Counted from the first letter of the stretch, positions 16,474 to 26,061 are shown. The stretch: DNA of 64,000 nt from Acidicapsa acidisoli (GCF_025685625.1 NZ_JAGSYI010000001.1:1302001-1366000); one strand, 5' to 3'. A program made the numbers and translations. The notes: generated from the letters alone by a model not told the origin.

Positions 16474-16995
16474 TCTGCCTGGTGTCCATGGAGCGAGGGC
16501 GAAAGATTGCGATTTCGCGTAGATTCTCCGGAAAGCCTATGATTTTTGCGGAATTGGAGGAGCTTTCTGCTAGAGTTCACTGCTCTGCAACGTGTTTTTC
16601 TGAGGTATAGAACCCCTCCCGCTACCCGATAGAACTTGTGAATTGTTCGGGGGTGACTAGGATCGGAGGTGTACTTCACTGGAACCTCCGTGGTGAAGGT
16701 TAGCAGGAAGAGATCACAAGCTGTTTCCCGAACAGTCTGGTCAGCTATTTCTGACATTCAGCCAGAGCAGCGGTCTGCTTCTGACGAAGGTGTCAGCCGG
16801 GGTGGAAAGTCGGGCGCGGGGAAGAGGAGCCCCTCGTCAGGCGTTGGGAACAGATTGCGAAACTTGAACTGTTAAGGACGGCTAAGCCGCTTGCCTCCGG
16901 GAAAGTGATTCCCAGGGTGGCAGGCGGCATTTTCTTTGCTGGGCCGATTTTGCCGTCCGCTGGCGCGGGGTGACTACGTTGTGTCGATTCACAAG
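16474..16995. other. Intergenic region, promoter side of the gene at 15049
   Basis: The region is 522 bases. It contains GGAGGT and ACCTCC 13 bases apart (about 16664-16689) as an inverted repeat, and otherwise only short spurious frames. No gene or RNA is recognised. Confidence 0.45.
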
Positions 16996-17727
16996 CTAAC
17001 GGCTTCCCAATGAGAGGACAATATTGATGGTGGTCTCTACTTCCACGGGTTGACCGTTCAGGAGGTAGGGGCGGTAGCGCCATTGCTGGACTGCGTCGAT
17101 GGCGGCCTGGCAGAGCATGGGATGACCGCTGAGGATGCGAAGGTTTTCGATCGTGCCGGATTTGGAGATGGTGGCAGCCAAAGCGACAGTGCCCGAGACT
17201 CCGACGGTGCGGGCGATCGCTGGGTAGAGCGGAGCGCTCCGACTAAGGATGTAGCCTTCGATGACGCCGCCGGAGACCGGGACAATTCGGGGAGGAGCAG
17301 GGCGAACGGCTGGTGGAGGGTTGGGGTGGAAAACACTGGTGACGGGACCGTCTGCGTCTGGTACGCCGTTGGATGCTCGATTCAGGTCAATGGACACGGT
17401 TGGGGGCGGGGCGGAATCGGCGTCTGTTCTCGTGATTGTTGGAATTGCGGAAGGCGCGGCGAATGGGTCGCGTATGGTCATTGTCTGCATGGGAGCGGAT
17501 TGCGCGGATCTAGATTGGAATTGGGGTTGGGCCTGGGCAGCCAAAGCTGGGGGTGGGGCGTAGAGCGTGCGGCGGAGTAGGAGACTGGGGAGACTTTCTG
17601 GATAGAGGAGCGGGTAGGCGATGAGGACTGCAACCAGGGAGACGTTGAGGGTGAGGGTAACGACCATCCATTTTGATGTCTGGGTGGTTTGGATGCTGCG
17701 GGAGTGGAAGGTTGCGTCTTCGAACAT
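16996..17727 (-). CDS. TonB-family energy-transducer-like protein
   Basis: The 243-residue protein has an N-terminal cytoplasmic tail, one membrane helix (about 20-40, WMVVTLTLNVSLVAVLIAYP), a Pro/Ala/Gln-rich periplasmic linker, and a C-terminal TonB domain. The domain shows LYPAIARTVGVSGTVALAAT, GTIENLRILSGHPMLCQAAI and a closing QWRYRPYLLNGQPVEVET. This domain transfers proton-motive energy to outer-membrane receptors, of which five occur further right in the window. No exbB or exbD is nearby. A good GGAGG precedes the ATG, within the end of an R3 repeat. Confidence 0.9.
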   Translation of the reverse strand: MFEDATFHSRSIQTTQTSKWMVVTLTLNVSLVAVLIAYPLLYPESLPSLLLRRTLYAPPPALAAQAQPQFQSRSAQSAPMQTMTIRDPFAAPSAIPTITRTDADSAPPPTVSIDLNRASNGVPDADGPVTSVFHPNPPPAVRPAPPRIVPVSGGVIEGYILSRSAPLYPAIARTVGVSGTVALAATISKSGTIENLRILSGHPMLCQAAIDAVQQWRYRPYLLNGQPVEVETTINIVLSLGSR

Positions 17728-17741
17728 GGCAGGCCTCCGGA

Positions 17742-17784
17742 TTAGCGAGTTGGCGCGCGTTGCGCTTTGGCGGGTTAGCTGGTT
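17742..17784 (-). repeat. Dispersed repeat, family R3, just upstream of the TonB-like gene
   Basis: On the minus strand it reads AGCTAACCCGCCAAAGCGCA, then ACGCGCGCCAACTCGCTAA, ending 15 bases before the ATG. Matching copies in the same relation to a start codon lie before cobO (39581) and accD (41879). Confidence 0.75.
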
Positions 17785-17912
17785 TTGTGGCTAGCATCGG
17801 GCGGACTGGGAAACGTCGATATCGCGATTCTCATGCGGGGGTAGACACCGAGGGCGGGATGGATGTTCCCTCTGTGGCAGGGATGGGGCATTGCGATAGA
17901 CTCCTGTCCAGT

Positions 17913-19592
17913 ATGAAATTGCGATTGGGGACGGGTTTGCCTGGGTTGTCTGGTTGCCGGTTGGTGGGGCTTGCGTTTGTGCTCGTTGCTATTGGCGGTC
18001 GGGTTGCGTGGGCGCAGGATGCGGCTGCTCCGGACCCGGCGGCGACGGTGGGCTATATACACAAGGCTTGGGATGAGCTTTCGCGGTCGATGACGGATTG
18101 CCACTCGCTGAAGGATGTGAAGGTGACGAGCGATCCGGTGTTGTATGTTCCGGCTGAGTTAACGGCGCCCGAAGCTGTGAAGGGGTTGACCGAGAGCTGC
18201 GGCGTGAAGGTCGTCGCGCTGCCGAAGCGGATTACGCAGTTAGGCGACTTGATGCCGGAGGAGCTGGCGGCGGATAAGATGACTCCGGGATTGCTGTATC
18301 TTCCGAATAAGTATGTTGTGCCGGGCGGGCGATTCAATGAGATGTACGGGTGGGATAGTTATTTTATTGTTCTTGGATTGATTGCCGACCATCGCGAGGA
18401 GTTGGCGAAGGGGATGGTCGATAACTTCTTCTTTGAAATTGAACATTATGGCGCGGTGCTGAACGCGAACCGAACTTACTTTCTGACAAGGTCGCAGCCG
18501 CCGTTTCTCACTTCGATGATTCGAGCTGTGTATGAAGATCCGGCGAGTTTTCGAGATAAGGCGTCCCGGATGGCATGGCTGGAAACTGGATATGCGCGGG
18601 CGACAAAAGACTACGAAACCTGGATGAGGCCCGAGCACCAGGCGGGGCATACTGGATTGGCGCGATATTACGACTTTGGCGAGGGTCCGGTGCCAGAGAT
18701 GGCGGATGACTCGACTTACTATCCGGATGTGATTCGCTGGTTGGTTGCTCATCCGGCGGAGAATCATGTTTTTTTGCTGAAGGGCTCGGCGGAGCCGGGT
18801 ACGGAAGAGGCGGCGCGGTTGAAGAAGACGAGTTGCGATGTTACGAAATCGACGGTATGTGCGAAGGCTGAGGCGGAGGGTTATCGGCTTACTCGGGATT
18901 TCTATGAAGGCGACCGGGCAATGCGGGAGTCGGGGTTTGATCCGAGCTTTCGGTTTGAGGCGTTTTCTGGCGCCACGCATCATTATGCTCCGATATGTCT
19001 GAACAGCCTGCTGTTTCGGTATGAGAGAGATATGGAGCACTTTGCGCATGTGCTGGGCAAGGTGGACGATGCGCATGTTTGGGGAGAGCGAGCTAAGAAG
19101 CGGGATGTAGCTATGCAGCGGTATCTGTGGTCGCCGAAAGAGGGAACGTTTACGGATTATGACTTTATGAGGGCTCGTAGTTCAACTTATGCGTATGTTA
19201 CTTCGTTGTATCCGCTGTGGGCGGGCGTGGCTACGCGGGAGCAGGCTGCACAGATTGAGAGTAAGTTGAAGTTATTTGAGCGGCCGGGCGGTTTGGCGAT
19301 GAGCAACACGGCGAGCGGGATGCAATGGGATGAGCCGTTTGGGTGGGCTCCGACGAACTGGCTCGCAGTGGCTGGATTGGAGGCTTATCAATTCAAGGAG
19401 GATGCGAAGCGGATTGCGGCGGAGTTTACGGGGACCATTGATCGGGGGTTTGCGAAGGATGCAACGATCCGTGAGAAGTACAACGTCGAGACTGGAACTT
19501 CGGATGTGAAGGTGCTGGCTGGTTACAAGACGAATGCGGTCGGGTTTGGATGGACAAATGGGGTGTATCTGAAGCTGACGGAATTAAAGTAG
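17913..19592 (+). CDS. treA: Secreted/periplasmic alpha,alpha-trehalase (GH37)
   Basis: The 559-residue enzyme hydrolyses trehalose to two glucose. Both family signatures are present: PGGRFNEMYGWDSYF (about residue 136) and QWDEPFGWAP (about residue 471). RESGFDPSFRF carries the Asp that corresponds to the general acid of characterised trehalases. The start MKLRLGTGL gives a classic signal peptide ending VAWAQD. An earlier in-frame ATG at 17673 would overlap the divergent TonB gene and lacks sense as a leader. It converges with a second secreted glycosidase-like gene, suggesting use of external alpha-glucans and trehalose. Confidence 0.95.
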   Translation: MKLRLGTGLPGLSGCRLVGLAFVLVAIGGRVAWAQDAAAPDPAATVGYIHKAWDELSRSMTDCHSLKDVKVTSDPVLYVPAELTAPEAVKGLTESCGVKVVALPKRITQLGDLMPEELAADKMTPGLLYLPNKYVVPGGRFNEMYGWDSYFIVLGLIADHREELAKGMVDNFFFEIEHYGAVLNANRTYFLTRSQPPFLTSMIRAVYEDPASFRDKASRMAWLETGYARATKDYETWMRPEHQAGHTGLARYYDFGEGPVPEMADDSTYYPDVIRWLVAHPAENHVFLLKGSAEPGTEEAARLKKTSCDVTKSTVCAKAEAEGYRLTRDFYEGDRAMRESGFDPSFRFEAFSGATHHYAPICLNSLLFRYERDMEHFAHVLGKVDDAHVWGERAKKRDVAMQRYLWSPKEGTFTDYDFMRARSSTYAYVTSLYPLWAGVATREQAAQIESKLKLFERPGGLAMSNTASGMQWDEPFGWAPTNWLAVAGLEAYQFKEDAKRIAAEFTGTIDRGFAKDATIREKYNVETGTSDVKVLAGYKTNAVGFGWTNGVYLKLTELK

Positions 19593-19609
19593 CAGGTTAG
19601 CAAGTTGGC

Positions 19610-19643
19610 GAATAGGCTCCCAGAGGCGGGAGCCTATTCTTTT
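19610..19643 (+). terminator. Bidirectional-type terminator between convergent glycosidase genes
   Basis: Twelve-base arms GAATAGGCTCCC and GGGAGCCTATTC are followed by TTTT. Flanking stretches (TTAGCAAGTTGGCG and TTAGCGAGTTAGCG) resemble pieces of the R3 repeat family. Confidence 0.8.
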
Positions 19644-19697
19644 AGCGAGTTAGCGGTGGTGATGGTTTTACGCTTTCTTGGTTTACTTTGGTAGGGG

Positions 19698-22340
19698 TTA
19701 CCACGTTAGGGTGACTTCGAGAGTTTGCCAGCCCTGGCCCTGAGGAAAGTGGAGATCGAGGGCGGTGGGCTCGTTGGCTCTTTTGGTCGGATCCGGTAGG
19801 TCGGGGTTAAGTGAGATGATTCGTGCCTGTTCGTTGGGGTGATCGCCCGGCGTTACAGACTTTATTTTTTCGTATACCGCCTGATTGCGGCGAATCGCCA
19901 GCTCGGCGTTTGTGTTGGGTTGACCTGCAAACCGGACAGTCAAACTGCGTGTGCCGTATTCAGTAGAGAGGACTTTGATCTGGCTGGGCCTGGAGCCGGG
20001 ACTGGGAAGAGCGGGAGCGGGGATACTTAGTTCGATTGCGGGCAGGGGGATCGAGATTTCGACAGTGCTCAAAGTCTTCGTGCCTTCGTAATCGCTTCGA
20101 AGATGGAGGTTTTCTGTCTTTGCGTCCTCATCTGCGATTGTTGCTCGCAACCTGTCTCTTTCGCGATAGAAATTGAGGATTAGAGTCCTATTCCCGAGAT
20201 GTAGATTGCTGACGCGTGCGTTGGTCCAGTTTGCGGGTAGGTGGGGGTTGACGGTGATGGTGTTGGTGGCGGCATCTAAGCTGATGCCGAAGAGGCCGCG
20301 CAGCGTTGGGGTGATGACCATTGCGCTCGACCATAGTTGGTGGCTGGTGCTGCGGCCGAAGGGAACGAACCAGTCGCCGGAGAGGAGTTCGGTGACGGCG
20401 CCGGGGTCCTGGGCCCAGGTGAGGTCGACATTTTGCATCAGCATTTGTTCGCCTGCGAGGGGTTGGTTGGCGCGGTATTCGGCGAGTGATCCCCAGCCGG
20501 TGAAGAGAGGCCAGACGGAGCCCTGATGGTAACTTAGGCCGTCATAGAAGGGTTCGGTGGTGGCTACGTCGCGGAGTCCCCAGTCGGTAGCGATGGTGGG
20601 GCTGGCCCATTGGCTCAGGCAGGCGGCGGGGTGAGCGAGCGATGAGTCGGTATCCCAATACGCGATGGAGGGATAGACAGTGCTGGCTTTGTCCTGGGTG
20701 CCGTCGGGGTTGTGGCTGAAGGCGTAGCAACCCTTTTCTGGGTCGTAGTATTCGGATTCGATTGTGGAGTGGATTTTGGCGGCGCGGGTGGTGGCGTTGG
20801 CGGCTTTGTCTTTGTCTCCGAGGACGGTTTCGAGGGCAGCGTAGGCTTGGCTGGCCTGCTGGTCTAAGAGGGCGAGGTAGACCTCTTGGTGGGGCATGCC
20901 GTGGGAGCCGGAGGTTGCGGGCCAGCTTTCTACCCAGCCGGTACCCTGGCTGTTGTCGTAGATGCCGTCGTGGTCGGTGTCGTGGGCGGGATCGGTTTCG
21001 AAGGCCCAGGCTTTTTCGATGGCTTCGCGATTTTTCTGGAGGAAGGCGAGGTCGTTGCTGGCGCGGTAGTAGTCGCGGACGGCCATCAGGAAGAGCGGGG
21101 TGGCATCGGCTGCGGCGTACATGTAGGGGAAGGACTTCCAGGCGACCGTGGGGTCGGAGGCGGTCTGGGAGAATTCGTGCATGATTTTGCCCTCGGGGCG
21201 CTGGCGGGCGATTAGAAACTCCAGTTCGGAGCGGGTTAATGCGAAGTCGCCGAAGCCGTTGACGGCGTAGAGGGTGTAGAGGGCGTCGCGGCCGAAGAAC
21301 CAGCCGAAGCCGGGGCGAGCGGAGTCTCCGCTGGCGTAGTAGCCGGCGACTAACGCGTCCTGATTGCTTACGAATTCGTGGGCTTTGAGTTGCTCGATGG
21401 AGACTACGCCCCAGTTGAAGGCTTCGTTGAGGGATTTGTCGGGGGTTTCGATGGTGGTGGTTTCAGTGATGAGTTTGGTGTAGTGATCGGCTTGGGCTTT
21501 ATAGGCGTTGGGGATGGCAGCGTTGAGCCGGTCGAGGTCCTGACGCAGAGCAATAGCTGTTGTGGTTTGCGGGGTGGTTCCTACGGCCATGAGGAGCGGG
21601 AAGTACTTTGCATCGACGCCGGTGCCGTCGCGCTTGGGGTCGTAGTGGACGCGGAGTTCGAGGGGATGGACCTGCGGGCGCTCCTGGTAGGGGGCGAGGA
21701 TGCCGGGGGTGGCGGTGGGGATGGTGATGGCTCCGGCGATGTCAGGGTAGTCCATGTGGAGCATGTAGAAGCCTTCGCCGGTGTTCTGGGGTTTGGTTGG
21801 AACCCATTCAGGGCTGGGGATGCCGTCGTTGCGCTTGGGCCACATCCAGCGCATTTCGGGGGTGAAGCGGAAGACGAGATCGAGGGGGTGGTTAGCATCG
21901 ATCTGGAAGAGAACTACCGGCCCAGTGGTGGGGGTGGTATCTGCGGTAGTCATCCCGGCCTCGTTGTCAGCCGGGCTGAACATGATCTGGCGGATGGTGA
22001 AGCCGGGGTGGCTGTAGGTGATGGTGGTGTGGTCGGGGCGGACCTCAATGTTCGCGGACTGGGGGTTGACGGGGATGGGAACGGAGTAGCCTTCGAGGTT
22101 TGCCTCGATGGTCAGATGGCTGAGGAGCTTGATGGGGAGAATCCAGGACTCGAATTGGCCGTCCTGGGTGCCGACGAGGACGCCGCGCGGACCGGCAACG
22201 GTGAAGGGCTGCGGGGGTTGCGTGGGGCGGCTGATGACGAGTCCGGTCTGGGTGAGCGGGAAGGCCGGGATCTGGGCCTGAGTGCTGGCTGCGCAGAGGA
22301 ATGCAGCGATTGGAATGAGGAGTTGCCGGAGGGTGTTCAT
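19698..22340 (-). CDS. Secreted glycoside hydrolase, amylo-alpha-1,6-glucosidase/debranching-like
   Basis: The 880-residue protein has a signal peptide (LLIPIAAFLCAASTQAQ). A beta-sandwich-like N-terminal half comes first, then an (alpha/alpha)6-barrel region with FGWFFGRDALYTLYAVNGFG, LIARQRPEGKIMHEFSQT and a Trp/Glu-rich stretch GTGWVESWPATSGSHGMPHQ. These resemble glycogen-debranching C-terminal and MGH1-like families. The calcium-type loop DTDHDGIYD is visible. Its likely substrates are alpha-glucans outside the inner membrane; the precise linkage is not decidable. It converges on the trehalase gene. Confidence 0.85.
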   Translation of the reverse strand: MNTLRQLLIPIAAFLCAASTQAQIPAFPLTQTGLVISRPTQPPQPFTVAGPRGVLVGTQDGQFESWILPIKLLSHLTIEANLEGYSVPIPVNPQSANIEVRPDHTTITYSHPGFTIRQIMFSPADNEAGMTTADTTPTTGPVVLFQIDANHPLDLVFRFTPEMRWMWPKRNDGIPSPEWVPTKPQNTGEGFYMLHMDYPDIAGAITIPTATPGILAPYQERPQVHPLELRVHYDPKRDGTGVDAKYFPLLMAVGTTPQTTTAIALRQDLDRLNAAIPNAYKAQADHYTKLITETTTIETPDKSLNEAFNWGVVSIEQLKAHEFVSNQDALVAGYYASGDSARPGFGWFFGRDALYTLYAVNGFGDFALTRSELEFLIARQRPEGKIMHEFSQTASDPTVAWKSFPYMYAAADATPLFLMAVRDYYRASNDLAFLQKNREAIEKAWAFETDPAHDTDHDGIYDNSQGTGWVESWPATSGSHGMPHQEVYLALLDQQASQAYAALETVLGDKDKAANATTRAAKIHSTIESEYYDPEKGCYAFSHNPDGTQDKASTVYPSIAYWDTDSSLAHPAACLSQWASPTIATDWGLRDVATTEPFYDGLSYHQGSVWPLFTGWGSLAEYRANQPLAGEQMLMQNVDLTWAQDPGAVTELLSGDWFVPFGRSTSHQLWSSAMVITPTLRGLFGISLDAATNTITVNPHLPANWTNARVSNLHLGNRTLILNFYRERDRLRATIADEDAKTENLHLRSDYEGTKTLSTVEISIPLPAIELSIPAPALPSPGSRPSQIKVLSTEYGTRSLTVRFAGQPNTNAELAIRRNQAVYEKIKSVTPGDHPNEQARIISLNPDLPDPTKRANEPTALDLHFPQGQGWQTLEVTLTW

Positions 22341-22406
22341 CGGCGGAAAGTGTAGCTGGTTTGAGGGATTTGTGCATCTGGATGGTCAGGATTCAGCAGT
22401 TGCTGG

Positions 22407-22448
22407 TCCCACCCTTGTCACGAAGAACATGCCAAGGATGGGGCACCC
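22407..22448 (-). repeat. Dispersed palindromic repeat, family R1
   Basis: The copy lies between the glycosidase and maf. It keeps the GGGTGCCCCATCCTTGG and CAAGGGTGGGA ends on the minus strand, with CCTTG/CAAGG forming the stem. Confidence 0.75.
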
Positions 22449-22473
22449 AGACTTCTGGGATCATCTTCCAGGC

Positions 22474-23028
22474 TTATATGGATTGGAGGAGGGTGGAGAC
22501 GAGCGAGATCGGCAGGCCGACTACATTGAAGTAGCAGCCTTCGATGCGGGGGATCCAGCGGGCGGCTCGGCCCTGGATGGCGTAGGCTCCGGCTTTGTCG
22601 TTGGGCTCGCTGGTGGCGATGTAGTCGGCAATTTCCTGTTCGGAGAGAGTGAGGAACTGGACTGCGGTGACTTCGGCGGCTACCTGGGTTTGAGTTGCAG
22701 AGACGAGGGCTACGCCCGTAATGACGCGGTGGGTGCGGCCGGAGAGGAGTCGCAACATGCGGGCGGCGTCTTCCGGGTTTTCGGGTTTGCCGAGGATGTG
22801 GTTGTCGAGTGTGACGGTGGTGTCAGCGCCGAGGACGATAGCGGTTGGTTCGGCGAGTTTGGCGTAGACGGCTTCGGCCTTTTCACGGGCCAGACGGGTT
22901 ACGTAGGCAATGGGGTCTTCGTTGAGGTGAAGTTCTTCGGGGATGTGGGCGGGATGGACTTGGAATTCGAAACCGGCCTGGTTCAGGAGTTCGCGGCGGC
23001 GGGGTGAGGCTGAGGCGAGGATCAGCAT
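22474..23028 (-). CDS. maf: Maf-like nucleoside triphosphate pyrophosphatase
   Basis: The 184-residue protein begins MLILASASPRRRELL, the diagnostic Maf motif. It continues with the metal and nucleotide-binding segments LAREKAEAVY, VLGADTTVTLDNHILGKP and SGRTHRVITGVALV, ending with AYAIQGRAARWIPRIEGCYF. Family members hydrolyse non-canonical or canonical dTTP/UTP-type nucleotides, sanitising pools or arresting division. Full length is intact. Confidence 0.95.
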   Translation of the reverse strand: MLILASASPRRRELLNQAGFEFQVHPAHIPEELHLNEDPIAYVTRLAREKAEAVYAKLAEPTAIVLGADTTVTLDNHILGKPENPEDAARMLRLLSGRTHRVITGVALVSATQTQVAAEVTAVQFLTLSEQEIADYIATSEPNDKAGAYAIQGRAARWIPRIEGCYFNVVGLPISLVSTLLQSI

Positions 23029-23150
23029 GATTGGATTATTTCAGGAAGGGCAGCTTTCAGCTTCCAGCTCTTAGCCGCTAGCTTTCCGGATTCGCGACAG
23101 GCTATGGATCTATCACCTGCTTTGCCTTTGCGCATTGGCTGGCAGCGTGA

Positions 23151-24167
23151 TTAGAGGCCGCCGTCCCAGTCGTAGGAGTGGCTGCCCCAGTAGTCGGCGG
23201 GTTTGGTGTTGGAGTAGGTGATGCTGGCGATCTGTTTGATCTGTTTGTAGCCGTATTTGAGGGGCATGGCGAGGCGAAGGGGCGCGCCGTGGGCCGGGGT
23301 GAGATCTTGCCGGCTCATTTGGTAGCAGAGAAGGGTTTGAGGATGGAGCAAGTCTGCGAGTTCGAATCCGCTGTAGTACGTGCCATCGGGGGTGGCCAGG
23401 GCGGCGTAGCGCGGCAGTGATCCGTCGGCGTTGCAGAGGGGCAGATAGGCCTCGAAGAAGTCGCGGAAGCGGACGCCGCCGTAAGTGACGATCTGGCTCC
23501 AGCCTTCGACGCATTTGAATTCGGTGGTTTGTTCGACGAAGGGAAGGCACTTTAGGTCTGTCATGGTGAGGAGCAGACCGGGGCCGGATGGGCGCGGGGG
23601 TGGTGGCTGGGGGTTGGCGTTCTGGCCGTTTTTGGCGGGGCCGGGGCCGATGGTGGAGAGTTTGACGTTGTCTTCAGTCATGTTTCCGGTCAGGTCGAGA
23701 GGTTGATCGTCGAAGGCGCTGTCTGCTTTGCTGGCTTGTTGGGTGAAGGATGGCTGGTAGCGGTACTGCCATGAGGCCACGTCGGCGACGAAGGCAGGGT
23801 GATTCTGGGGTTGGTGGAGGCCGGTGAGCTGGAGTCGCCAGCTTGCTGGATCGAGATCCATGCGGAGGCCGAGCGGGCCGTTGGGGAATGGCCTTTTTAC
23901 GGCGCTGGTCGCTGGATACGTAGGGGCTAGGGCGGTTTTGCCGAGGATTTTTCCGGAAACGGCGCTGTTGAAGTTAAAGGCGGAGCGGAGAGGCCGGTAC
24001 ATGCCACCGATCTTGGGTCCGCGGTTCCATAGGCGCAGGCCAATGGCGGCTGCGGCCAGGGTGACGGCGCCAGTGAGGAGGCTGCGGCGGGTGCGGAGGG
24101 CGATTTCGGCGTCGAGGGTGGGCCGGACTAATCTCGTCGAATCTTGGCTCGTTGAATCTTGGCTCAT
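23151..24167 (-). CDS. Molybdopterin-dependent oxidoreductase (sulfite oxidase/MsrP-like), Tat-exported
   Basis: The protein has 338 residues. RTRRSLLTGAVTLAAAA near residue 25 is a twin-arginine-like leader. KCVEGWS holds the Cys expected to ligate molybdenum, and GVRFRDFFEAYLP, GTYYSGFELADLL and APLRLAMPLKYGYKQ are typical of the family. The longer upstream frame (to 24635) is only the antisense shadow of the cytochrome gene. The ATG overlaps that gene's stop (ATGA), so the two form a couple as in methionine-sulfoxide reductase or related periplasmic systems. The substrate is not certain. Confidence 0.87.
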   Translation of the reverse strand: MSQDSTSQDSTRLVRPTLDAEIALRTRRSLLTGAVTLAAAAIGLRLWNRGPKIGGMYRPLRSAFNFNSAVSGKILGKTALAPTYPATSAVKRPFPNGPLGLRMDLDPASWRLQLTGLHQPQNHPAFVADVASWQYRYQPSFTQQASKADSAFDDQPLDLTGNMTEDNVKLSTIGPGPAKNGQNANPQPPPPRPSGPGLLLTMTDLKCLPFVEQTTEFKCVEGWSQIVTYGGVRFRDFFEAYLPLCNADGSLPRYAALATPDGTYYSGFELADLLHPQTLLCYQMSRQDLTPAHGAPLRLAMPLKYGYKQIKQIASITYSNTKPADYWGSHSYDWDGGL

Positions 24168-24952
24168 TTGATAAGCCTCTGCGCGGGGATGGGAACGTCT
24201 TCGGCGGAAGTGATTTGGTTTCTGGTGATTTCGAATCCGGTAATCATGGAGCGCAGATTGTTCCAGCCAGCGCGAAAGACGTGAACGACATGGGCAACGA
24301 AGAAGAGGCAGAAGCCGATGGTGAGCCAGAAGTGAAGCCAGCGGGCGGTCTGGTATCCGCCGCATAGGGTTGTGATGAGGTGCAGGGAGGTGGGTTTCCA
24401 GATGGCTGCGCCAGTGAGGACGGAACCCGCGCCCATGAGCATAACCATGGTGTAAGCGAGCCGCTGGGCGGGGTTGTACTTCATGCCGGAGTGAGGCAGG
24501 TGGCGGCCGGTTAGCTCTGCGCGGATGGTGGCGGCGAGCTGGGTGAACGCTTTGCGGTCGGGGAGAATATGACGCCATTGGCCGGAAATGGCTAGAAAAA
24601 GGAAGTACGCAATGCCGTTGACGGTGAAGAACCACATGCCGAGGGCGTGCAGTCCGAGGCCCTGGGGAAAGTGATGGGGGATGCGAAGGAGGCTGTAGAA
24701 CTTGTCCGGAAAGAGGCGGAAGAGAGTGAAGGAGCCGAAGCCGATGCGGTAGACCTGATGCTTGCCGCCCTGGCCCGGGATGGAGTCAGCCCAGTAGATC
24801 ATGAGTCCGCTGTAGATCATGAGGAAGAGCAAAGGGAAGTTGAGCCAGTGCATCCAGCGGGTCGCCGTAGGGTGCTTCTTAATCAGGCGCAGGGCCGGCG
24901 GTGCGGGGATGAGGAACGGCTTGGTCGGCAACTGAGACGTCGGCTCGGGCAT
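24164..24952 (-). CDS. Cytochrome b (b561/formate-dehydrogenase-gamma-like) membrane subunit
   Basis: The 262-residue protein has four to five membrane helices and likely haem ligands: TRWMHWLNFPLLFLMIYSGL, GLGLHALGMWFFTVNGIAYF and LHFWLTIGFCLFFVAHVVHV. It would pass electrons from the quinone pool to the periplasmic molybdenum enzyme encoded immediately downstream with overlapping codons. It differs from the short MsrQ type and looks more like the dihaem b-type family. Confidence 0.87.
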   Translation of the reverse strand: MPEPTSQLPTKPFLIPAPPALRLIKKHPTATRWMHWLNFPLLFLMIYSGLMIYWADSIPGQGGKHQVYRIGFGSFTLFRLFPDKFYSLLRIPHHFPQGLGLHALGMWFFTVNGIAYFLFLAISGQWRHILPDRKAFTQLAATIRAELTGRHLPHSGMKYNPAQRLAYTMVMLMGAGSVLTGAAIWKPTSLHLITTLCGGYQTARWLHFWLTIGFCLFFVAHVVHVFRAGWNNLRSMITGFEITRNQITSAEDVPIPAQRLIK

Positions 24953-25077
24953 GGCTTGTTTTTGGGGGTGTTATTCCAATTTAACGCGGAATTTATGTCA
25001 GACGGGAATTTTTGAGCGGTGGTTGGAATGCGTCTTTTGAGGGAGTGCGTTAGGGAGTGCACCGGAACACGCCGGGG

Positions 25078-26061
25078 TCAGACGGTAAGGCCGGTGCGGA
25101 GGCCCTGGCTGTTGGCTATGCCCCAAGCCATGCCGGGCGTGTTGTGAGCTATGCCACATTGACCGTCGGGGCCGAGCAGGATGATGCCGCCGTGGCCACC
25201 CAATCGCTTGTAGAGATAGGCGATGGCTTCTTTTGCGGCTACTTCCGGGGTTGCTCCCTGGGCGACTCGGTCTGTGGCCCATTTGCCGAGGACGAGCTTC
25301 ATGATGGGTTCGCCCCAGCCGGTGAGGGATACGGCGGCGGATTCGTTGTCGGCGTAGCAGCCGCAGCCGATCAGGGAGCTGTCGCCGACGCGGCCGGGAG
25401 CTTTGTTGAGGGTGCCTCCGGTAGAGGTGCCTGCGGCGAGGTTGCCGTATTGGTCGAGGGCGACGGCGCCGACTGTGTCGTGGCTCTCGAAGCCAAGACT
25501 TGGCGATTCGTCGGCAGGAGTTTCGGAGCTCTTGTCGTCGTGGGACAGGGGACCGCTGAAGGTGATGTCGGTGAGGCCTAAAGAGAGACGCATCTGGGCA
25601 TCTCTGAGGCGGATGCGTTCCCGTTCGAGGACCAGCTCGCGGTTGTTGATCAGAGGCATACCGTGGCTGGCGGCGAAGGCTTCGGCGCCGGCGCCGACGA
25701 AGTAGATGTGAGGGCTCTTGTCGAGGACGAGACGAGCGGCCTGGATGGGGTTGCGAAGGCGTTCGACGCAGGCTACGCCGCCGGCGCGGAGGGTTGCTCC
25801 GTCCATGAGCAGGGCGTCGAGCTGCACGGAACCTTTCGAAGTGAGAAAGCTGCCGAGTCCGGCGTCGAAAGTGGGGTCGTCTTCAAGGATGGTGACGGCT
25901 GCTTCGACGGCGTCGGTGGCGGTGCCGCCCCAGTTGAGGATGGCGTGGCCGGTTTTGAGGGCCTGGGCTACGCCGGCCTGGTGGTCGGCGGCCATTTCAG
26001 GGGGAATGGCCCAGGCTCCGCCGTGGACGATGAGGGTTGGTTTGGGCGCGTTTGTGAACAT
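25078..26061 (-). CDS. Isoaspartyl peptidase/L-asparaginase (Ntn hydrolase, T2)
   Basis: The 327-residue precursor begins with the family hallmark LIVHGGAWAIPPE. It contains the autoproteolysis site at HDTVGAVALD, where the Thr becomes the nucleophile, followed by NLAAGTSTGGTLNKAPGRVG and GVGDSSLIG-type residues (GDSSLIGCGCYAD). It cleaves beta-aspartyl dipeptides and asparagine. No signal peptide is seen. It stands alone; the 125 bases beyond its 3' end hold nothing recognised. Confidence 0.94.
   Translation of the reverse strand: MFTNAPKPTLIVHGGAWAIPPEMAADHQAGVAQALKTGHAILNWGGTATDAVEAAVTILEDDPTFDAGLGSFLTSKGSVQLDALLMDGATLRAGGVACVERLRNPIQAARLVLDKSPHIYFVGAGAEAFAASHGMPLINNRELVLERERIRLRDAQMRLSLGLTDITFSGPLSHDDKSSETPADESPSLGFESHDTVGAVALDQYGNLAAGTSTGGTLNKAPGRVGDSSLIGCGCYADNESAAVSLTGWGEPIMKLVLGKWATDRVAQGATPEVAAKEAIAYLYKRLGGHGGIILLGPDGQCGIAHNTPGMAWGIANSQGLRTGLTV

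Noticed and set aside
23151-24635. Extended 494-codon form of the molybdenum oxidoreductase
   Set aside because: The extra 156 N-terminal residues are His/Arg/Pro-rich antisense-like sequence over the cytochrome gene's frame; the ATG at 24167 gives a Tat-like leader and the ATGA overlap.
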